Origin: an uncultured Clostridia bacterium | GTDB taxonomy: Bacteria > Bacillota > Clostridia > Christensenellales > Borkfalkiaceae | Length of the DNA stretch: 9,864 nucleotides | Reading direction: 5' to 3' | Assembly: GCA_934247225.1 (NCBI GenBank) | Contig: CAKQJE010000036.1 | Span: forward strand, 1-9,864 | Shown here: positions 5,978 through 9,864 of the stretch, one piece after another | Layout: each line of letters begins with the position of its first letter | How positions within the stretch are numbered: the first letter of the stretch is position 1 | The notes under the pieces: generated by a model | Told to the model about the DNA's origin: nothing | The model's database searches: none | What the model saw: the letters and a program-made list of their open reading frames with translations, nothing else | Position numbers and translations under genes: made by a program

Positions 5978-6703
5978 ATGGAAAAGGTTAAACCCGACGA
6001 AATAGCCGTTCTTATGGCGGCGGGAATGGGGACGAGAATGGCGCCTTTAACCGATAAAACCCCGAAGCCCCTCGTTAAGGTTTTCGGAAAGACGATGATA
6101 GAAACGATTATCGAAGGGCTTGAAAAACGCGGGGTAAAACATATTTACGTCGTTGTGGGGTATCTTAAAGAGCAGTTCGATTTTCTCCCGAAAAAATACG
6201 AACATCTCACTTTGATTGAAAATCCCGAATTTCGTTCGGTCAATAATATTTCTTCCATTCACGCGGCGGCACCCGTGATGGGCAAGGAGGATTGTTTCAT
6301 TTGCGAAGCCGATCTTTACGTTGCCGACGAGTCGATTTTCGAGGCGAAGTTCGACCGTTCGTGTTATTACGGCAAAATGGTTAAGGGTTACAGCGACGAT
6401 TGGGTTTTCGATCGCGACGAAAACGGGCGGATTATCCGCGTCGGCAAAGGCGGAACGGACGAATACAATATGTGCGGCGTTGCAAGGTTCAAGGCGGCGG
6501 ACGCGAAAATTATCGTCGACGCGATCAACGAAGCTTATAAACACCCCGGTACTTACGAAAATCTCTTCTGGGACGATATCGTAAACCAACAGATCAAAAA
6601 CGTCGATTTAACCGTTCACGAAGTTTTTGCGGCGCAGATCACGGAAATCGATTCGGTTGCGGAGCTTGCGGCGGTCGACCCGAATTACAAAGAATATAAC
6701 TGA
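5978..6703 (+). CDS. LicC-like nucleotidyltransferase (probable CTP:phosphocholine-type cytidylyltransferase)
   Basis: Single-domain sugar-nucleotide-type transferase that couples an NTP with a small phosphorylated substrate, releasing pyrophosphate. The start is the ATG at 5978, with AAAGGAG 11 bases upstream; the longer GTG reading begins at the predicted mRNA 5' end. The product has 241 residues, close to LicC. Visible features: nucleotide loop AAGMGTRMAPLTDKTPKPLVKV (residues 14-35), VGYLKEQF (60-67, as in LicC), the metal aspartate D112 in CEADLYV, and the C-terminal FWDDIV (197-202) and EIDSVAEL motifs, which are LicC-like and not typical of glucose-1-phosphate uridylyl- or thymidylyltransferases. 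In pneumococcus LicC makes CDP-choline for teichoic acid. LicA kinase and LicD transferases are not visible here, so the substrate (phosphocholine, phosphoethanolamine or another) stays open. It is the first gene of a two-gene unit with the permease. Confidence 0.8.
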   Translation: MEKVKPDEIAVLMAAGMGTRMAPLTDKTPKPLVKVFGKTMIETIIEGLEKRGVKHIYVVVGYLKEQFDFLPKKYEHLTLIENPEFRSVNNISSIHAAAPVMGKEDCFICEADLYVADESIFEAKFDRSCYYGKMVKGYSDDWVFDRDENGRIIRVGKGGTDEYNMCGVARFKAADAKIIVDAINEAYKHPGTYENLFWDDIVNQQIKNVDLTVHEVFAAQITEIDSVAELAAVDPNYKEYN

Positions 6704-6737
6704 TTAAAGATTAAACCGAGGGATATAACTGATTAAA
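6694..6737 (+). repeat. 15-bp direct repeat spanning the licC-like stop codon
   Basis: ATATAACTGATTAAA occurs at 6694-6708, where it includes the TGA stop, and again at 6723-6737, 29 bases later. The gap to the permease (6738-6807) also carries ATTATAATCG twice. No terminator is seen here, so the two genes are probably cotranscribed. Confidence 0.75.
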
Positions 6738-6807
6738 CCGGGTTCGATTGAAAATTATAATCGCTGATTATAATCGACGATTTCAATCGACGAAAAAGGG
6801 GGCTTTG

Positions 6808-8346
6808 ATGAGCGAAAACAATAGAGTTCTGCCCGAAAACGGGGAACTTAAAAAATCATTGAACCCGATGTCGGTCTGGTCGATCGCGTTCGGCTGTATA
6901 ATCGGGTGGGGATCGTTCGTAAATCCGGGCAAGAAATTTCTGCCTAATTCCGGCGTTGCGGGAACTGCGATCGCAATGGTTCTCGGCGCGCTGGTTATGG
7001 TGATAATAGCGTTTTCTTATGCGTATATGGTGCCGAAATACCCGAAAGCGGGCGGAGAATTTACTTTCGCTCAGAATTGTTTCGGCAAAAACGCCGCGTT
7101 TATCTGCGGGTGGTTTTTGGCTGTGGCGTATCTTACGAACGTTCCGATGAACTCCACGGCGATAGGGCTTATCGTCGACGGGCTTGACGGAACGGCGGAT
7201 ATTCTGAAATTCGGCTGGCATTACAGTATCGCGGGGTTCGACGTGTGGATGGGCGAAACCCTTTTCGCGAGCGCGATTCTGATTTTGTTCGGAATATTCA
7301 ACATACTCGGCGTGAAAAAAGCCGGTTTCATTCAGACCGTGCTTGCGGTCACTCTCGCGGTTTGCGCGTTTACGCTTTGTATCGCCGCGATCGTTTCGCC
7401 TAAGGCGAACGGCGTAAATATGCAGCCGATCTGGGGTTTCGATAAAAAAGCCGCGATCGGCGCGGGCGCGACGGCTGCGGATATCGGAAATTACGCAAAC
7501 GCAAATATAGCCACGTCTATCCTCGCGACGTTTTCCATCGCGCCGTGGGCATTCGTCGGTTTCGACACGATCCCGCAGGCGGCGGAAGAATTCAAATTCG
7601 GTTACAAAAAAGTAATGGGGATCATGTGCGTCGCGATAGCGTTCGGATGTTTCGTGTATATTTCGAACAACACGGTTGCGGCGGCAACCCTCGAAAATTG
7701 GCCGGAACGCGTTATGGCGGGCGAGTGGGTTTTGCTCGTCGCCGCCGAAGAACTTCTCGGAACGTTCGGTAAAGTTCTGATAGGTGTCGGCGTGTCCTGC
7801 GCCGTTCTTTCGGGAATTATGGGTTTCTATCTCGCTTCGAGCAGACTTATGTATTCTATGAGCAAGGACGGATTTCTTCCCGAATGGTTCGGCAAAATCG
7901 ACTCTAAACGTCAGATTCCGAAAAACGCGATGATTTTCTGTATGATAATTTCGCTCGCGGGTCCGATACTCGGCAGAGAAGCGCTCGGTTGGTTTGTGGA
8001 TATGAGCGCGATAGGCGCGTCGATCGGTTATTTTTTCACTTCCGCGGCTTGCCTTGTGACCATGAAAAAATACGGCGACGGAACGCTTAAACTAAAAATA
8101 GCCGCGACAACGGGCGTAGTTTTTTCATTGACTTTTATGGTGTTCCAGCTCATCCCTATTCCGGGGCTTAAAGGAGTCAATTTCGGCAAGGAGTCGTACA
8201 TAATGCTTGTCGTCTGGACGGCGCTCGGGGCGATATTCTTCTTTATGCAGAGATCGAAATTTTCGTCGGGCGGTAAAAACAAGAAGATTTCCGACGGAGA
8301 TGACGGAACGCGAATAACAAAAAATAACGAAAACAACGAAAAATAA
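6808..8346 (+). CDS. APC-superfamily amino acid/amine permease
   Basis: Integral membrane transporter of 512 residues with about 12 hydrophobic segments. The start ATG (6808) follows AAGGGGG by 5-6 bases; a TTG at 6748 lacks such a site. The first helix has the APC signature GCIIGWGSFVNPG, equivalent to the glycine-rich substrate loop of this superfamily. The motifs KAGGEFTFAQNCFG and SSRLMYSMSKDGFLPEWFGKI are also typical of it. Its position directly after a LicC-like cytidylyltransferase, in the same unit, hints at choline, ethanolamine or a related amine; sequence alone supports only amino acid or amine uptake. The last ~28 residues are hydrophilic and end in a Lys/Asn/Glu repeat made by a 10-11-bp tandem repeat that runs past the stop (8312-8358). 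Confidence 0.85.
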   Translation: MSENNRVLPENGELKKSLNPMSVWSIAFGCIIGWGSFVNPGKKFLPNSGVAGTAIAMVLGALVMVIIAFSYAYMVPKYPKAGGEFTFAQNCFGKNAAFICGWFLAVAYLTNVPMNSTAIGLIVDGLDGTADILKFGWHYSIAGFDVWMGETLFASAILILFGIFNILGVKKAGFIQTVLAVTLAVCAFTLCIAAIVSPKANGVNMQPIWGFDKKAAIGAGATAADIGNYANANIATSILATFSIAPWAFVGFDTIPQAAEEFKFGYKKVMGIMCVAIAFGCFVYISNNTVAAATLENWPERVMAGEWVLLVAAEELLGTFGKVLIGVGVSCAVLSGIMGFYLASSRLMYSMSKDGFLPEWFGKIDSKRQIPKNAMIFCMIISLAGPILGREALGWFVDMSAIGASIGYFFTSAACLVTMKKYGDGTLKLKIAATTGVVFSLTFMVFQLIPIPGLKGVNFGKESYIMLVVWTALGAIFFFMQRSKFSSGGKNKKISDGDDGTRITKNNENNEK

Positions 8347-8391
8347 CGAAAATAGCGGAATAGAATAATATAAAAATCGCATAAAAATTGC

Positions 8392-8427
8392 GGGGCGGGT
8401 ACCGAAAACGGTACCCGCCCCCTTTTT
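8392..8427 (+). terminator. Terminator after the permease, possibly bidirectional
   Basis: Perfect 13-bp stem GGGGCGGGTACCG (8392-8404) with 8409-8421, loop AAAA, then CTTTTT. On the minus strand the same stem is followed, after GCAA, by TTTTT, so it may also end the convergent regulator transcript. Confidence 0.93.
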
Positions 8428-8448
8428 AATTTACGGATGTTCCGACTG

Positions 8449-8486
8449 TTTAAAACCACGGCAGAACCCGCCTTGAAACCGACTTT
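8449..8486 (+). repeat. Fragment of the galK-leader element
   Basis: Ungapped match of 32/38 bases to one end of the 302-bp element (plus-strand 3210-3247 read on the minus strand). Shared blocks are TTTAAAACC, CAGAAC and CGCCTTGAA, then CCG and CTTT. It covers the inverted-repeat end (without ATAGCTAT) and the first bases of hairpin H2. It has no opposite end nearby and touches the stop codon of the AraC-type gene. Confidence 0.7.
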
Positions 8487-9339
8487 AAACGTTTCTTGAT
8501 TTGTCCGAAGTCGCCGTTTCGGATAAATCCGATTTTCCGGTTTCGGCGATATTTGTTTTGCGGTATTTCGCGGGAGTAATTTTATAATAATTTTTGAATA
8601 ATTTATTAAAGTAGGGCAAGCTCGAAATGCCGATGGATTCGCATATATGCGGCAGAGTGTAATCGGTAACGGTGAGAAGATACGCCGCGTGTTTTATCCT
8701 CAGTTCGTTTATATAGTCCGTCATCGAAACGCCGAATACGTCCTTGAATTTTTTTGACAGATAGGACTTGTTCAGCGGTATGCGTTCGTACATCAGTTCG
8801 GTCGCGTTCGGCTTCGTGAAATTCTTCGTTATGGCGTTCAGACACTGGGTCTGAAAGTCGTTCAAAGCCGAGTTTTCGTAGTAATCGGGAAAGACTATAA
8901 ACCCGAGCAGTAAAAGTGCGAGATAGCGCTCCTGCTTTTTCATCTGATTCGCGTTTCCCGATTTCAAAAAGGAAATTACGTTCTTTTCGTAAAATTTTAT
9001 CCGATCGGTAGTAATCGAAAATTCGATGTATTTCTTTTCGCAAAGCTCGTCGTATAAATCGATGTTAAGAAAAGAACAGCAATCTTTGAACAGTTCGACG
9101 GAAAGCATATTGTCGCGGTGAATGCACGAATGGGCGCGATCGAAAAAATGGGGAATGTCGGGAGCGATCACAACGCCGTCGCCTTCGGAAAGTTTTTTCG
9201 ACGAGTTTAAAATATTGTGAACGATCTCGCCTTCCGTTATGAAGAAAATTTCTATAAAGTCGTGATCGTGAATAAAATTGTCGTCGCCGGAAGCCGTTCT
9301 CGAAGCGAACGGCAAGCCCGAAAGGTTTAAATGCTCCAT
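8485..9339 (-). CDS. AraC-family transcriptional regulator
   Basis: Cytoplasmic DNA-binding activator of 284 residues. The N-terminal half is a cupin-like sensor: HDHDFIEIFFITEGE (residues 24-38) and GDGVVIAPDIPHFF (53-66), the pattern of sugar-sensing members of the family. The C-terminal ~100 residues (about 166-262) hold the two helix-turn-helix units, with KSYLSKKFKDVFGVSMTDYI and PYFNKLFKNYYKITPAKYR in the expected places. The start ATG has GAGGAG five bases upstream and a perfect consensus promoter. It converges on the permease; likely targets are local (the permease unit or gnpA), but that is a guess from proximity. The last ~20 residues (ETGKSDL, then SETATSDK) are a degenerate tandem duplication (DNA 8500-8544) beyond the domain and probably dispensable. 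The stop codon lies in the element fragment. Confidence 0.92.
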   Translation of the reverse strand: MEHLNLSGLPFASRTASGDDNFIHDHDFIEIFFITEGEIVHNILNSSKKLSEGDGVVIAPDIPHFFDRAHSCIHRDNMLSVELFKDCCSFLNIDLYDELCEKKYIEFSITTDRIKFYEKNVISFLKSGNANQMKKQERYLALLLLGFIVFPDYYENSALNDFQTQCLNAITKNFTKPNATELMYERIPLNKSYLSKKFKDVFGVSMTDYINELRIKHAAYLLTVTDYTLPHICESIGISSLPYFNKLFKNYYKITPAKYRKTNIAETGKSDLSETATSDKSRNV

Positions 9340-9385
9340 TTTTACTCCTCTGCGAGAACGTGTTTCTCAATAGCTTTTTAAGTAC

Positions 9386-9414
9386 ATTATAATCCGTTTC
9401 GTTTGATTTGTCAA
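9386..9414 (-). promoter_or_regulatory. Promoter of the AraC-type gene, perfect consensus
   Basis: On the minus strand TTGACA (9409-9414), 17-base spacer, TATAAT (9386-9391), with GAT just before the -10 box as in the galK promoter. The predicted start is near 9379. The short leader holds a GAGAA/TTCTC inverted repeat (9354-9368) just before the ribosome site, which could be an autoregulatory site. Confidence 0.85.
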
Positions 9415-9476
9415 TCACGATGTTTAAAGTCGCTATTTTTTTTGCAAAAATCTGGAATGTTATCATAATAGTACAG

Positions 9477-9505
9477 TTGAAAAACCCTCGAAAATATAGT
9501 ACAAT
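9477..9505 (+). promoter_or_regulatory. Promoter of the IS3-type orfA
   Basis: TTGAAA (9477-9482), 17-base spacer, TACAAT (9500-9505). It overlaps the probable left end of the insertion sequence, as usual for these elements. Confidence 0.65.
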
Positions 9506-9523
9506 AAAAGCGAGGATAAAAAA

Positions 9524-9814
9524 ATGAAGTATGATAACAAGTTTAGAAAAGAAGCAGTAAGACTATCGAACGAAATCGGCGTGGCAGAAGCGGCGAAGAA
9601 GTTAGGGATACCGTATTACACACTTGCCGAGTGGCGAAAGAGTCGATGCAATCAAGAAATTAAAGAAGAATTGCAAGAGGAAGACAGACTTTCCGCTATG
9701 ACCCAAGACGAATTAAAAGCAATAATAGCGAGTCAGAAAGAAGAAATAGAAAGACTGAGGAAAGCGAAGTCCGAAACGGAAGAAGCGAACGAGAAATTCT
9801 TTCGGTCGAAATAG
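9524..9814 (+). CDS. IS3-family transposase OrfA
   Basis: DNA-binding half of a two-part transposase, 96 residues, the usual size. Residues 1-40 form the helix-turn-helix (FRKEAVRLSNEIGVAEAAKKLGIPYYTLAEWRK, with the invariant W at 37). Residues about 55-92 are a charged heptad-type coiled coil (DELKAIIASQKEEIERLRKAK) matching the IS3/IS911 leucine zipper. CGAGGA lies about 7 bases before the ATG. The orf ends FFRSK and stops at 9814; translation would have to shift to the -1 frame to make the full transposase. Confidence 0.9.
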   Translation: MKYDNKFRKEAVRLSNEIGVAEAAKKLGIPYYTLAEWRKSRCNQEIKEELQEEDRLSAMTQDELKAIIASQKEEIERLRKAKSETEEANEKFFRSK

Positions 9815-9864
9815 TAAAAATAATAGAAAAAGATGAATACAATAGCAACTATGGTATAGAACGG
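9793..9864 (+). CDS. IS3-family OrfB, 5' fragment in the -1 frame
   Basis: In the -1 frame relative to orfA the sequence is open from 9664 to the window end. From 9793 it reads EILSVEIVKIIEKDEYNSNYGIER, which resembles the start of the catalytic half of IS3 transposases (the helix before a YGYRRI-type motif). There is no ATG in this frame, so expression would need frameshifting near the end of orfA; I see no classical A6G slip site. The ~60 residues usually found before this motif seem absent. Catalytic residues lie beyond the window. Confidence 0.55.

Larger units (their letters stand above)
9478..9864 (+). mobile_element. IS3-family insertion sequence, left part only
   Basis: Orf A is complete and the beginning of orf B runs off the window. 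The left end probably lies at TGAAAAACCC (9478), since IS3 elements usually begin with TG, but the partner inverted repeat is outside the window, so this limit is approximate. It has landed about 60 bases upstream of the AraC-type promoter without damaging it. Confidence 0.7.

Noticed and set aside
6748..6807. TTG start adding 20 residues to the permease
   Set aside because: There is no ribosome site before it, while the ATG at 6808 has a strong AAGGGGG at good spacing; the added residues come from AT-rich repeat DNA.
1..9864. CRISPR array, tRNA or rRNA gene
   Set aside because: The repeats present are either degenerate tandem units without regular spacers or dispersed hairpins, and I found no cloverleaf or rRNA-like stretch by eye.

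Overview
The window looks like chromosome from a gut-type, low-to-mid-GC Bacillota, most likely an uncultured member of the Clostridia. Four things suggest this: strong purine-rich ribosome binding sites, textbook sigma-A promoters, AT-rich intergenic DNA, and a clostridial-type GH112 phosphorylase. The host and the exact taxon are inferred, not read from a marker gene.

Layout. Positions 1-400 and 1482-1650 are non-coding and packed with degenerate hairpin repeats; an intact IS30-family insertion sequence (about 398-1481) has split one repeat unit. Next come galactokinase galK (minus strand, 1794-2909, own terminator) and a divergent intergenic region. That region holds a 302-bp highly structured element (2953-3254), a perfect consensus promoter for galK, a promoter for the plus-strand gene, and a perfect 15-bp leader hairpin. 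The plus-strand gene (3492-5642) encodes a GH112 beta-1,3-galactosyl-N-acetylhexosamine phosphorylase and ends in degenerate 22-23-bp tandem repeats and a strong terminator. A second plus-strand unit follows, with its own promoter: a LicC-like nucleotidyltransferase (5978-6703) and an APC-family permease (6808-8346), closed by a terminator. A convergent AraC-family regulator (8485-9339, minus) also has a perfect consensus promoter. The right edge enters an IS3-family element: orfA complete, orfB cut by the window end.

How the genes fit together. The phosphorylase splits lacto-N-biose or galacto-N-biose (milk-oligosaccharide and mucin core units) with phosphate into galactose-1-phosphate and an N-acetylhexosamine. 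Galactokinase makes the same galactose-1-phosphate from free galactose. The two divergent genes therefore feed one metabolite, although galT, galE and an N-acetylhexosamine kinase are not here. The LicC-like enzyme with a permease suggests uptake and CDP-activation of a small amine such as choline or ethanolamine, possibly for surface decoration; this is inference.

The most unusual item is the 302-bp element. Its ends pair over 26 bp, it encloses two long hairpins, and the two hairpin loops share a 12-base perfect complement. It starts where the galK transcript is predicted to start. A 38-bp piece of the same element (32/38 identical) lies at 8449-8486, so it is a repeated family and not a one-off leader.
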